Assembly: GCF_963678635.1 (NCBI RefSeq)
Contig: NC_087070.1
Span: 26,784,057 to 26,848,056, forward strand
DNA length: 64,000 nucleotides
Direction of reading: 5' to 3'
Source of the DNA: Symsagittifera roscoffensis
Taxonomy: Eukaryota > Xenacoelomorpha > Acoela > Convolutidae
The notes beneath the pieces are model-generated. The model was not told the DNA's origin. It did no database searches and worked only from the letters and a program-made list of their open reading frames with translations. Of this stretch, positions 52,001 through 59,910 are shown piece after piece. Within the stretch, counting starts at the first letter, position 1, and every line of letters begins with the position of its first letter. A program made the translations under genes and the position numbers.

Positions 52001-55000
52001 CTGGCTTCATCTGTGTGTCACAAAAAGACATGCTATTAGCCTTCTTCTTTGCCTAGAACACCAAAGATTTAAACAAGCTCAAAATTTGAAGGAATTTTTA
52101 TCGAAACTTTTTATTACTTCGATATGAGATATCGCCATTGTGTATTTTTGGTTTCAGTTGTTAGTTCAACCGCAAGTGCTATGTTCAGTCTTGGAAACTT
52201 GACTAGATTGGACTGCTCTCAACTGCACATATCAATAGCACTGTCAGAGGCCTGCTCATCTTCAGACATAGTCAGGGCTTGTTTTGTGGCCTACTCTTGC
52301 GACATGGACTCAACTAGGTTAAAAGAACATTTCACACTGTACGGAGAAGAAGGACTGACGAAGGTAATACACCAAAATTTCTACTTGGCAGTTTTTTTGT
52401 TAATCGTATATATGATCGTTTTGACGAACTCGCCACATGTTTACTTTACTGCTTACTTTTTGTTCTGGAGAATCGATTTATTGGATTCCCTATAATAACA
52501 ATTCAGTAATTGTTTTTGTAAGATTTGAATATCAGAATCTGTTGTTGTTGCTTCTTTTATAAATCAAGAAACATCAATTAGTTATATATACTCGGGGGAC
52601 TGGCCTATTAGCATATGTGGCGACTAGCATGCACATAAAAAATATGGTGGCAGGACAATCTACCCTATTCCAAACTACCCTATACCATTCTACCCTATGG
52701 CATTATACCCTACATACCAATCTACCCTATACTAATCTACCCTATACTAATCTGCCCTATATACCAGTTTAACCTGTGTCGATTTGGCGCATAATTAATG
52801 TAATCTTTCAAAGTCCTAATTAGACTCGGAAAGATAACAGCACGTGTTAATTCATTTGAGTCTAAATTTTTGGACTCAATTTGAGTCTTTCACTTAAGGA
52901 TATTGGTCTAAAGACTAAATCGCAATTTAAACCTCAAAATCTGAAATTTGTCTCAATTAAAAGGTTTTAATCCCCAATTTTCAAAATCACGTGCAAAAAT
53001 GAAACCAAAACTACATCATTATATCAATTTTCCTTGGAATAACATTTACCAAAATGAGTCAAATTTCTTGGGGGTATATCTCAACAGAATCGGAGAACGC
53101 TTGTAATCGGTGGCCACGACAAAAAAAACAGGAAACAAAGAATGGAAACATTCACTGGAAGTGTTCAAGATGGGGTCCCATAAATGCAAAACGACAGCAA
53201 TAACCCGAGATAACGATCTTATTTCCTGTAGAAATGAACACACGCACCAAGTATTTCCTGGTCGTTCAGATGCAAGGCTTCTCGGGCAGAAAATGAAACA
53301 GGACACAAAAATTCTGCAAGTACCAGTCAACAGCATATTTATAGCAAATGGCCTGCAGTCTGTGTCCGAAGAAAAAGCCGTCCGATTAGCTCTTCCTTGC
53401 CGGTCGGCGATTGATTGGGCCCTCAATCGACAGAAGGTAAATGAGAGACCCACATTGCCTCCCATTGTCGACAGACATTTTGAAGTACCAAAGCAACACG
53501 AGGAGTTTTGCGTTTTCGATAGCGGCATTGAAGATCCGGAAAGGGTGTTGATTTTTGGATACACTTACAAAAAACTACTGAAGCGATTATCAGCCATCAC
53601 CGAAAACACCGAGCCTCACCGCATTCTACTCGATTTTGAACGTGCAGCATTAAACGCTTTCGCTAGTCATCATACCGGAGCGTTGCTGAAAGGCTGCTAT
53701 TTTCATTTATGTCAAGCGTTCAACCGGAAAATAAACGAAGTGGGCCTAAAACGACTGTACGAAACTAATCACGATCTCAATTTGTCGTTGCGCTTAATTC
53801 CAGCTCTAAGTTTTGTACCAGTTGAAATGGTCAATGCTGCTTTTGACTTGGTTATTGAGGAAATCAAAAAAGTGTCTGACAAATTTGATCTTGACGACAG
53901 CATAACTGAGAAACTTGATGAGGTAGCCTCATACTTCCAGCGCACCTACATTAAAGGCGAAACCATCGGAAGGAATTCCCGCGACCCTCTCTTTCCAGTA
54001 AACCTTTGGAATCATTCCGAAGAGGCAGCTGCTGGGTTAATAAGGACAACAAATGCCGTAGAAGGCTGGCATCTCGGCGTTGCTTCTCTCTTTAAAGGAA
54101 ACCACCCATCCGTTCACACCTTTCGGGAACAAATCAAATTAGATGCTGACAATCAAAAATTCAATAAATTGAAAGCAATGGGGGAAAACAGCAACCCCAG
54201 TCGCAAGAAGTACAGTGAATTGAATGAGAAAGTGAAAAACATTTGCAACAATTTTAACAAAGATTCTATTTTAACATATTTGTATTCTCTCGCGCAATTA
54301 AGTCATTCCTAACTCTGTTTATTTTAACAAATTTTATGAATTTTTCAAAAATTCATTTTAGTTTCTTAAAAAAATACACTTTTTGAGGTTCCCGTGGCCG
54401 TAGAGGGCTGATATTTTGGGAGGTAATAGAGGCCAATATGAAAAGAATTTTACCTTCTCCCTCACCCCGCCCCCCAATACCGCCTTGGCCTGGTACTGGG
54501 GGGTCTACCCCTCCTTTTGTGATCAACTAGTGAAACCCTCAGTAGTTTTCAAATTTCATTCAAATTTGACTTCTTGGTGATTTAATCTTTCGAACTTTTG
54601 ATTTTAAAATACATGCATTATCCGCTAAGCTATGTCGACTTGATGTGATATGACTTTTGTTAGTTTAAGAAATAGCCGCAACGCATTTCTATAGCAAATT
54701 TGGATTAAATTTCTGTTCGTTCATGCTTTGAACTCATTTCCATTTTGAACAAGCAAGTTTTACGTTGCTTTGATATTTTGTTCGGAAATATACTGTTTCG
54801 GATTCTTCAAGAGGATGGGGTAAGTTTCAATTGCTTTATTTATAGGGTAGAATGGTATAGGGTAGATTGGTATGTAGGAAAGAATAGTATAGGATAGATT
54901 AGCACAGGGTAGATTGTAATTGGATAGAATGTCATGGAACCAAAAATATAAAGAGTTATTTTTACTTATTCCACCCTAAAATTAATTTTGAGCTGAAATC

Positions 55001-57590
55001 GTTTTGCTTCAATCTGATTGGCTTAAATTAACCAATTAAATTTCAGCGCCAGCTCAAAATGTTTTATCATAATTTTGAGTCGACTTACAAGTTAGCCGAA
55101 CTGGCCAAAAAAAACTGTTAAGCTGCTGAGTTGCTCCAGGACTAAAATGACGATCTTCGCATCTGCTCGAAATTCGGTCTTTTCAGAAATCAGTTAAAAC
55201 GTAAAAATTGCTTTTGTATTAACCTATATATTCCCTTCACCTTAGCCAGTCTGCAAGTGTTACTGTATAAGTACGAACTTCCTTCTTCTAACCTAACTCG
55301 CAAATGAAATGGTTCATTGAAAGTGTTCACTTATATGGAAGTCAGGTGGCAGGTTCAAGTTAAATAGCTGGATCGCTTTTTGTTATACATCGAACAGTAT
55401 TTTTACTTGCGAAGCGAGTGTATTATTAAGAACCGTATTTTTTCCAACCTAAGTCGCAAGTATTGGTGCCATTTTTGGGCACCTCAGCTTTTTCATAGCA
55501 TGGGCTTTAACATTCGAATAGTTATAAGTTAGCTCAGTTATGCATTTTTACACTTGCGAAGCTAGTGTTTTAGTACGAACCTTCTTTTCTTCCAACCTAT
55601 ATCGGAAATATTGGTGCCAATTTTGGACACCTTTACAGCTTTTTCATAGCATGGGCTTTGACGATTCGAATAGTAATAAGTTAACAGTTATGCATTTTTA
55701 CTCTGGAGAAGCTTGTGTATTAGCACGAACCTTCTCTTTTTTCCGACCTAGGTCGCAAATATTGGTGCCACTTTTGGGGCATCTTTACCGGTTTTTCATA
55801 GCATATGCTTTGAAATTTGAATAGTAATAACTTAACTCAGTTGATGCATTTTAAATTTAACAAATGAACCGAAAAAAGTGACTTATTTCAAACGACATAA
55901 TAATAATGAAAATTCGTTTTCAGAAATTTTCTAATGCAATTAATCTCACAAATGCATAATTTATTCGTAATGTGGCTTTATGCTTTGTGATTTGTTACGT
56001 GCAAAGTTAATGTGGATGCCTTCAGTTTGTTATATTCCAATTTTTTACTTGCAAAGTTGAGTATATTTGTATTTGATGTCACTTTTGCTGAATCGCGTTG
56101 GCAAACTATTAGCTTATGTAGCTGTTTAATTCGTGACTAGTGGTTGTTGGTTGTTAAGCTTTCGTGGCTGAGTAGATAGTGCGTCAGACTCAGAATCTAT
56201 TGATTGCAGTAGGTCGCAGATTCGAATCCTTACCCATAGCCGAGTTTTTGCTAATTCCAGGCTTATTTCTACTACCTGTTTCACTTGATAGAGCTGTTTT
56301 TTGGTCGTGTTCTTGCAAGTGTGTGCGAAGCGCAGCTTCGCTTCTGTGTTGATTCGTCAAATGAACCGAAAGAAGTGATTTGTTTCGAACATGACAATAA
56401 TGAAAACTCGATTGTAGAAATATTCTATCTCAGAATATCTTGCAATTATACATGTGGCTGTGTGCTTTGCGATTTGTTACATGCAAAATTAGTGTGGATG
56501 CCTTCAGTTTGTTATAATCCAATTTATTTTTTGCAAAATTGAGTCTCTTTGTATTTGGTGCCACTTTTGCTGAATGGAATCGGCAATTTATTAGCATATG
56601 TAGTTGCTTCATTCGTGAATAGTGTTTGTTGTTGTTTAAGCTTGCGTGGCTGAATGGATAGTGCGCGAGACTCAAATTCTCTTGATTGCAGTAGGTCGCA
56701 GGTTCGAATCCTACACGTAGCTGAGTTTTGCTAATTCGAAGCCTTTTCTGCTTCTGATTTCAACTGTTAGAGCTGCTTTTTGGTCGTGTTCTCACAAGTA
56801 GAAGTGATTTGTTACAAAACCTAGCAATGATGAAAACTCGGTTTCAGAAGTTTTCTAACTCAGTATATCTCGCTTTTTTTGAAATGCATAATTTATACAT
56901 ATTAGGGCTGTGTGCTTTGCGATTTGTTACATGCAAAGTTAGTGTGGATGTCTTCAGTTTGTTATAACCAAAATATTTTTTTTTGCAAAATTGAGTCTAT
57001 TGTATTTGATGCCACTTGGTGAATCGAATTGGCAATTATTAGCATATGTAGCTGCTTTATTCGTGAATAGTGTTTGTTAGTTGAGCTTTCGATTCTTAGG
57101 GCTATTTGAAAATTTAGGCGTATCCAGATAAAGCAATTATCGCATGCTACTATCCACTTATGCTAATTGCAACACACATATGCTCGCTGGCATTTTCTTT
57201 TGATCATTTTGCCGCTTTTAATTTCGCATTCAACCGTGTGTCTGATTTCATTGAATTCTTTTCGTATATCAATATACCGACGAACTTAGGCGTATTTGTT
57301 TTTCGTCTTAGAGAACATCCAGATAAAGCAATTATCGCATGCTACTATCCACTAATGCTAATTGCAACACACATATGCTCGCTGGCATACTCTTTTGATC
57401 ATGTTGCCGCTTTTAATTTCGCATTCAACCGTGTGTTTCATTTCATTGAACTCTTTTCATGTTTCAGTATATGGACGAACTAGAATCTACCTTTCCTGCG
57501 TTCCAAAGAACCTTGAATAGTTGCGGATGGAAATGTGACGACCACTCATTGCTAGAAGTTGATGCGTGGAGGTTCTCCCCCATTCGCTAA
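33792..57590 (+). CDS. RUSF1-like protein (root UVB-sensitive family, DUF647), gene span
   Basis: Seven exons join in phase: 33792-34013, 48098-48234, 49848-50075, 50555-50680, 51484-51758, 52158-52363, 57468-57590, in total 439 codons including the stop (human RUSF1 is a little under 470 residues). Diagnostic blocks run in the family order: FLPQNYPSCVSQDYLEYQ, VWDSAQALFSSVCGTLA, HCKQWRLFADILNDLA, AGSTTRAALR, NNMADVCAKDNSQE, YYAVKCVTMESLN and LEVDAWRF near the end. It is a hydrophobic, multi-pass-like conserved eukaryotic protein; RUS proteins act in plant root light responses, and the animal role is poorly known. Met at 33795 may be the start, or an upstream exon may lie left of the retrotransposon. 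Introns are swollen by transposons, especially the first (14.1 kb). An extra small exon between 52363 and 57468 cannot be excluded. Confidence 0.9.
34014..35552. other. first RUSF1 intron, left part
   Basis: Non-coding. It contains the 80-bp inverted repeat described separately and, from about 35218, A/T- and C-rich sequence that may be the leader or LTR remnant of the BEL/Pao element beginning at about 35.5 kb. No LTR pair could be matched. Confidence 0.5.
34259..34806. repeat. foldback element: 80-bp inverted repeat arms
   Basis: The arms 34259-34337 and 34726-34806 are reverse complements with few mismatches (TTGGAAGTCAATGTCAAATT... against ...AATTTGACATTGACTTCCAA). The 390-bp spacer is non-coding. 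This is the form of a non-autonomous foldback or MITE insertion. The part 34646-34790 recurs at 36813-36950. Confidence 0.85.
35553..36681 (+). pseudogene. BEL/Pao retrotransposon Gag remnant (DUF1759 region)
   Basis: Coding-like sequence starts near 35553 (RNLLIAQLERLFRRVRK) and continues in one frame past a TAA at 35889 and stops near 36115 to 36371. From 36183 it carries the Pao-type Gag motif KIEPFDGNPMKWSMWFGLFEA with SEKMTHLQT. After a one-base shift it continues at 36376-36681 (LHELRRRYGRPDIIINDFVN). At least four stops and a frameshift make it non-functional. Its continuation lies 7.5 kb away at 44.3 kb, beyond the satellite. Confidence 0.85.
36682..38189. other. non-coding, mixed repeat debris
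   Basis: It includes a second copy (36813-36950, roughly 80% alike by eye) of the dispersed segment 34646-34790, and a direct repeat AGGCTCTGATACA...TTTTGACCAGATTAAACGA at about 36703 and 37006 (303 bp apart). The rest to 38189 is AT-rich with nothing recognised. Confidence 0.55.
38190..44255. repeat. 6-kb tandem array of about 83-bp hairpin monomers with a 2.75-kb higher-order unit
   Basis: Monomers of about 80-85 bp share CTTCGCTAGTGTAGCTAGCATTT, a TTTGTTCGTCAGAACAAA-type hairpin, CCGTTCTCCCTAAAGTTGG and TTAAACCCAGCTTCTTCGTCG. A related monomer type has GTTTGCTCGAGAGAGCAAAC and CCACCCAGCTTTTGTCTCG. The array repeats at a larger scale: about 38330-41081 is matched by 41082-43840 with very few differences (one 9-bp indel near 39700/42450), and a partial third copy follows. 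Neither end has a gene. It sits inside a BEL/Pao element within the first RUSF1 intron. Confidence 0.93.
44256..47410 (+). pseudogene. BEL/Pao retrotransposon Gag zinc-finger to integrase remnant
   Basis: In order: Pao Gag zinc-knuckle region (about 44430-44640: CPIDQGNHFLGRCPEFKKL, CFNCL, then the C...H series), an A17-type protease region (44750-45170), RT pieces (45730-46110: SLNSCSEAGPDLLNNMFGL, SADIEGFF, YQYTRLIFGSKCSPS and YMDD at 46070-46081), and the segment before integrase (47160-47400, with FSPFMDDNTLKARG). Many stops and frameshifts, and a small internal duplication of CGATATCGAGGGTTT near 45835/45880, show long decay. The integrase core was not found. Together with 35553-36681 it forms one element split by the tandem array. 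Confidence 0.85.
47411..48097. other. end of the first RUSF1 intron
   Basis: Non-coding, T-rich. 47610-47760 contains GTGAAGACACTTA, TAGGTCGTGTAGTTT and AAAGGAAGGCAAACTACGC, motifs that recur in looser form near 57840 and 63640 and so belong to a dispersed repeat. It ends in the acceptor ATGTTAG. Confidence 0.5.
48098..48234 (+). CDS. RUSF1-like exon b
   Basis: Begins VWDSAQALFSSVCGTLAARATFEG and ends ATYTWMLKM plus two bases. Phase and homology need the exon to stop at AATGAG|GCTGGT, a GC donor rather than GT. The next exon, starting with T at 49848, then restores the family pattern K-x-S-S-G-M-I-G. A GT lies four bases on but gives a stop. Confidence 0.8.
48235..49847. other. second RUSF1 intron
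   Basis: AT-rich with many short T-runs. No gene or clear repeat structure apart from loosely repeated CTCAATTT/TTTTGTCTC motifs. Ends in ATGTTCAG. Confidence 0.55.
49848..50075 (+). CDS. RUSF1-like exon c
   Basis: Encodes GMIGSIVFAYYQSSSLDAH through KQWRLFADILNDLAM to AGSTTRAALR, the best conserved part of the RUS family. Donor CTCAG|GTATGA, acceptor GTTCAG. It includes two hydrophobic stretches. Confidence 0.92.
50076..50554. other. third RUSF1 intron
   Basis: 479 bp, AT-rich, nothing recognised. Confidence 0.6.
50555..50680 (+). CDS. RUSF1-like exon d
   Basis: The split Arg codon is completed by the first A; then VHQARDNNMADVCAKDNSQE and a hydrophobic segment LVGLLLGFLVTSMVDFF. The phase matches both neighbours when the next exon starts at 51484. 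Confidence 0.92.
50919..51229. repeat. inverted repeat pair, 17-bp perfect arms
   Basis: TGTTCAACAGTGCCGAA (50919-50935) is the exact complement of 51213-51229. Inner imperfect copies (CAACAGTGCCAGAAAT near 50965, CGACACTGTTGTAC near 51243) flank it. It looks like a small non-autonomous insertion in the fourth RUSF1 intron. Confidence 0.7.
51265..51353. repeat. 89-bp hairpin, MITE-like
   Basis: Arms of about 24 bp (51265-51288 and 51330-51353) are near-perfect reverse complements around a 41-nt centre that itself holds AGACGTTT/GGCGTCT pairing. It lies in the fourth RUSF1 intron, 130 bp before exon e. Confidence 0.85.
51484..51758 (+). CDS. RUSF1-like exon e
   Basis: Starts after TTTAG with ACAG (the first A completes a Gly codon), then VFVWSLFVMCTCCHLVCNYY, AVKCVTMESLNPSRFQ and the GVPINELHQPI block. 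Ends CCAATTG|GTATGT. The nearer acceptor at 51487 would break the phase. Confidence 0.9.
52158..52363 (+). CDS. RUSF1-like exon f
   Basis: Follows GTTTCAG; phase 1-to-0. It encodes the less conserved C-terminal region ending YGEEGLTK before GACGAAG|GTAATA. Confidence 0.8.
52654..54936 (+). mobile_element. MULE-type DNA transposon, defective
   Basis: A transposase-derived ORF is flanked by subterminal inverted repeats built of TACCCTAT-type units: many ATCTACCCTATA copies at about 52654-52770 and the complementary ATAGGGTAGA series at about 54840-54936. The approximate ends are GGACAATCTACCCT on the left and the complement of GATAGAATGTCATGG on the right. Target-site duplication not resolved. 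It lies in the last RUSF1 intron. Confidence 0.8.
53054..54312 (+). pseudogene. MULE transposase with FLYWCH finger, frameshifted and internally deleted
   Basis: ATG 53054 begins a FLYWCH-like zinc finger (ENACNRWPRQKK, IHWKCS). Near 53165 the finger continues in the next frame (HKCKTTAITRDNDLISCRN, HTH), which is open to 54312 (400 codons from 53110). The transposase core shows YDSG-like FDSGIEDPERVLIFG, then TYKKLLKRL, ILLDFERAALNAF, GCYFHLCQAF and the hallmark RTTNAVEGWHLGVASLF. The segment that normally carries the DGTFK first catalytic Asp, between LIFG and TYKKLL, is missing (about 50 residues). It is therefore inactive. Confidence 0.87.
54937..55397. other. RUSF1 last intron between MULE and tandem repeats
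   Basis: AT-rich. A partial copy of the 150-bp unit (AAGTACGAACTTCC...CTAACCTAACTCGCAAAT) occurs near 55265. Otherwise nothing recognised. Confidence 0.5.
55398..55850. repeat. 150-bp tandem repeat, three copies
   Basis: Units start ATTTTTACTTGCGAAGC near 55398, 55540 and 55690 and each runs through CCAACCTA..TCGCAA.TATTGGTGCCA, ...CAGCTTTTTCATAGCATGGGCTTT and GAATAGT(A/T)ATAA. Partial relatives lie at about 55265 and 57935-58040. Confidence 0.85.
56158..56241 (+). other. tRNA-Leu-like sequence (anticodon-position CAG), probably SINE-type or pseudo-tRNA
   Basis: It has an A-box-like TGGCTGAGTAGATAGTGC, an anticodon loop CTCAGAA in a short stem, a long variable region as in Leu tRNAs and a B-box-like GATTCGAATCC. 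The acceptor stem does not pair, so a functional tRNA is unlikely. Confidence 0.6.
56640..56722 (+). other. tRNA-Leu-like sequence (anticodon-position CAA)
   Basis: Second unit: TGGCTGAATGGATAGTGC, anticodon stem GAGA/TCTC around CTCAAAT, then a perfect B box GGTTCGAATCC. Acceptor pairing is poor (only GCT/AGC at the ends). Internal pol III promoter elements look intact. Confidence 0.62.
57122..57511. repeat. 195-bp tandem duplication across the last RUSF1 splice acceptor
   Basis: 57122-57316 and 57317-57511 share ATCCAGATAAAGCAATTATC and most of what follows, through GACGAACT. The second copy holds the real acceptor (TTTCAG at 57462-57467) and the exon start. The first copy has CAA (57270-57272) where CAG should be. 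Confidence 0.9.
57468..57590 (+). CDS. RUSF1-like terminal exon
   Basis: Encodes YMDELESTFPAFQ, CGWKCDDHSLLEVDAWRF and the stop TAA at 57588. GW and LEVDxWR are characteristic of the RUSF1 C-terminus. In phase with exon f. Confidence 0.9.
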   Translation, partial: YMDELESTFPAFQRTLNSCGWKCDDHSLLEVDAWRFSPIR

Positions 57591-57664
57591 TGATCATATG
57601 AATCATGGTATAATAGAACTTTTTTTGTAAATTTGGTTGGATGCCTTATGTAATTGACATATCT

Positions 57665-57670
57665 AATAAA
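57665..57670 (+). terminator. RUSF1 polyadenylation signal
   Basis: AATAAA, 75 bp after the RUSF1 stop codon, and the first canonical signal downstream of it. Confidence 0.7.
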
Positions 57671-58112
57671 AACAAGCCGTAGTATAAACCAGTTAACATA
57701 AAAACCACGAAAATACTGAGCAATTGCATAATTATTTTGTAATAATTATCTAAGAGCTTCAGTTTCAATACCAATGACTTTACTTATTGTCTCCGCTCAT
57801 TTTCCATCCATTAAGAGCCGATGCACATAGTTCAGACTCTTATGTAGGTCGTGAAGTTTTTTGTTTTTCAGGAAAAGGCAATTTTGCCTTTCCTCGATTG
57901 GACTTTTGATTTATTTTTTAGCTTGCCATACTTTTTATACTAGTGAGCTTGCGAGCATAGTGTATTAGTATGAACCTACTTTATCCAACCTAACTCGCAA
58001 ATAAAAGTGCTCAATTTGGTGGCACTTAAGCTATAATCACGATCTGTAGCATTGGAAATTTCCTTGCGTCTGTTCTTTGCTTTATTTGTGGCGAGTGTTT
58101 GTAGATCGTTAA

Positions 58113-58184
58113 ACGTCCGTGGCCGAGTGTGAAGGATGTGAGTCTTTTAATATCGTGGTAGCTGGTTAGAATCCGTCACTTAGC
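58113..58184 (+). other. degenerate tRNA-like sequence
   Basis: CCGTGGCCGAGTGTGAAGGATGTG resembles an A box and TGGTTAGAATCCG a B box with one change. It is more decayed than the units at 56.2 and 56.7 kb. Confidence 0.4.
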
Positions 58185-59448
58185 AAAAGTTTGAACAATT
58201 TGAGGCTTGTTTGCAATTTTTCTTATTTAACTTGCATGTTTGTCGCTTCCTCGCTAGTGTTTGCGAAGCGGAGCTTTGCGTCTGTGTAACAAAAGTAGCG
58301 AACTGAAATTTATTTTGAAAAATCACAAATCAAACTGCACAAATTCTTATTTGCGCGTGGTTTGGCTTTTGATTTTTTTAAGTTCAGTTTGTTTTTTTTT
58401 TGTTAAAAGGAAAGCAAACTCAAATATCGAACAGCAAAAATGCAAAGGTCACGAAAAACATGAATGACTTCTATTTTCAAATTTTTACGCTAAATTTTAA
58501 GAACTGTTGAGCGTAATGAAAACTCTTAAATAGGTCTTGGTGTTTTTTTTTTCAGGAAAAGTCTTATGATGCTCTAAGAAAAATACAGATGTGCATTCAT
58601 ACATATTAATGCAGTTATGAATGCACTTAAATATATATGTTTTTCTTGAATTCAATTGAAATTCATCTACTGGAAATAAGGTAAATTGGACTCTGCAAAT
58701 ACGAACGTTGAAATGGCGCAAAACATGTGATTGGTTTCTAGATTTGAAAGTGGAATTTCATTTGTAGATTAACCACCGGAAAAAAAACTTTACCTATCGA
58801 TCCATTTTTCTAAATTTGAGTTTATTTTATCAAAAAAGTGTCAATCTCAATTTCGTCTGGAAGTTGAAAGAGGTGATGCCATATATTTTCTACTTTGAAC
58901 TTCTATAGTGGAATATTTTCAAAAATATGTCAGTTTTTTTTCTGTTTGCTTGCGTTCAATGACTCTTTTCCAACTGTCTATTGCCTATCTTCTGAGTTCC
59001 CAGCAAAATTTAAAAAGTTAGCTATTCAGTTTTCTCTAAGTGAGATAATTTTAATTAAAAAAAGTGCCAATCATAAACAATTGTTGAAAATCAAACGCTT
59101 CAAGGTGTTGTTTTTTTCGAATGTTGAAAATTGTGAAAATCTTCCAATCAAATTTTTTTTTGATTTTTTTTGAGAATCTGTTGGCTATGTTTCAATTTAA
59201 TAGTTTATTTCTTGCCAATTTAAGTGTTATTTATTGTTAAATGAGACTGTTCGAGCCTTCATAGTTTGATGTAAATATTGTTTCAAATTCAAGCTTAAGA
59301 GATGATATGTAAGATCCAGTGTTAATGTTAGTTTGATTGGCTTTATTTTTTCAGGTACTGCATGTTTGATGATAGATACAATCTTATGATAAATCGAGTT
59401 CGATAGAACTTGTTACAAATGGTTAAGCTGAGTTAAACTTATCCCAAA

Positions 59449-59910
59449 ATGAAGTCGTTTTTGTTTCTTGCAATGTTCATATCAGTCTTTAGCGGACTTC
59501 AGGCTAGTGGGTCTCAAATTTGCAGTTATTACTCGGGCAAAAGTGATCCGGATATACAAAAAATAGAGAAATCTATTTCTGCGACATCTAACGACAATTT
59601 GGACAGCGATGCGATTGTAATATGCGATGCAGACAAATCAGTGGCATGTTATGCAATGTTTACATCGACGCATAAAAAGATAGAGATCATTTCGGCCGGG
59701 TGTCTTACCATGAATGCATCGAGTGCAAATAGCATAGGAGCAACTTGTGCGAACGAGAACTGCACGGCTCTGTCCAGTCATTTGGTTGGCGAAAGTGACA
59801 GTGATAGAAACAAATCAAGAATCGGTTTTTGCTGCTGTTCGACTAGACTGTGCAACCAGATAATCACGAAACCCATTGTGCGCAAAGCAGTTCCAGTGCC
59901 AGTTTATGAA
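59449..59910 (+). CDS. BMP receptor exon 1: signal peptide and ectodomain
   Basis: ATG in AAAATGA context. A hydrophobic leader of about 20 residues is followed by about 10 cysteines in the activin-receptor-type spacing, with the CCC...CN signature at the end, and NAS and NCT glycosylation sites. Donor GAA|GTGAGC. Confidence 0.9.

Larger units (their letters stand above)
55960..57100. repeat. 450-480-bp tandem repeat carrying tRNA-like units, about 2.5 copies
   Basis: The landmark TGTGGATGCCTTCAGTTTG occurs at 56011, 56493 and (with one change) 56943. Each is followed by GCAAA.TTGAGT, TTGCTGAAT, TTAGC(A/T)TATGTAG and, in the first two, a tRNA-like segment. The third unit is cut before the tRNA-like part. 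Confidence 0.88.
57591..59448. other. intergenic region between RUSF1 and the BMP receptor
   Basis: It holds the RUSF1 3' UTR, a decayed relative of the 150-bp repeat (57935-58040), a third tRNA-like remnant at 58113-58184 with GGTTAGAATCC, and CGTTGAAATGGCGCAAAAC near 58705, which recurs at 63785. It is AT-rich with no second gene. The receptor promoter must lie here but no core element stands out. Confidence 0.6.

Noticed and set aside
52654..52770. Internal telomere-like tract (TACCCTA units)
   Set aside because: The same units occur inverted at the other side of a MULE transposase, so they are transposon ends.
56158..56722. Functional tRNA-Leu genes
   Set aside because: B boxes and anticodon stems are good but acceptor stems do not pair and the units sit inside tandem repeats.
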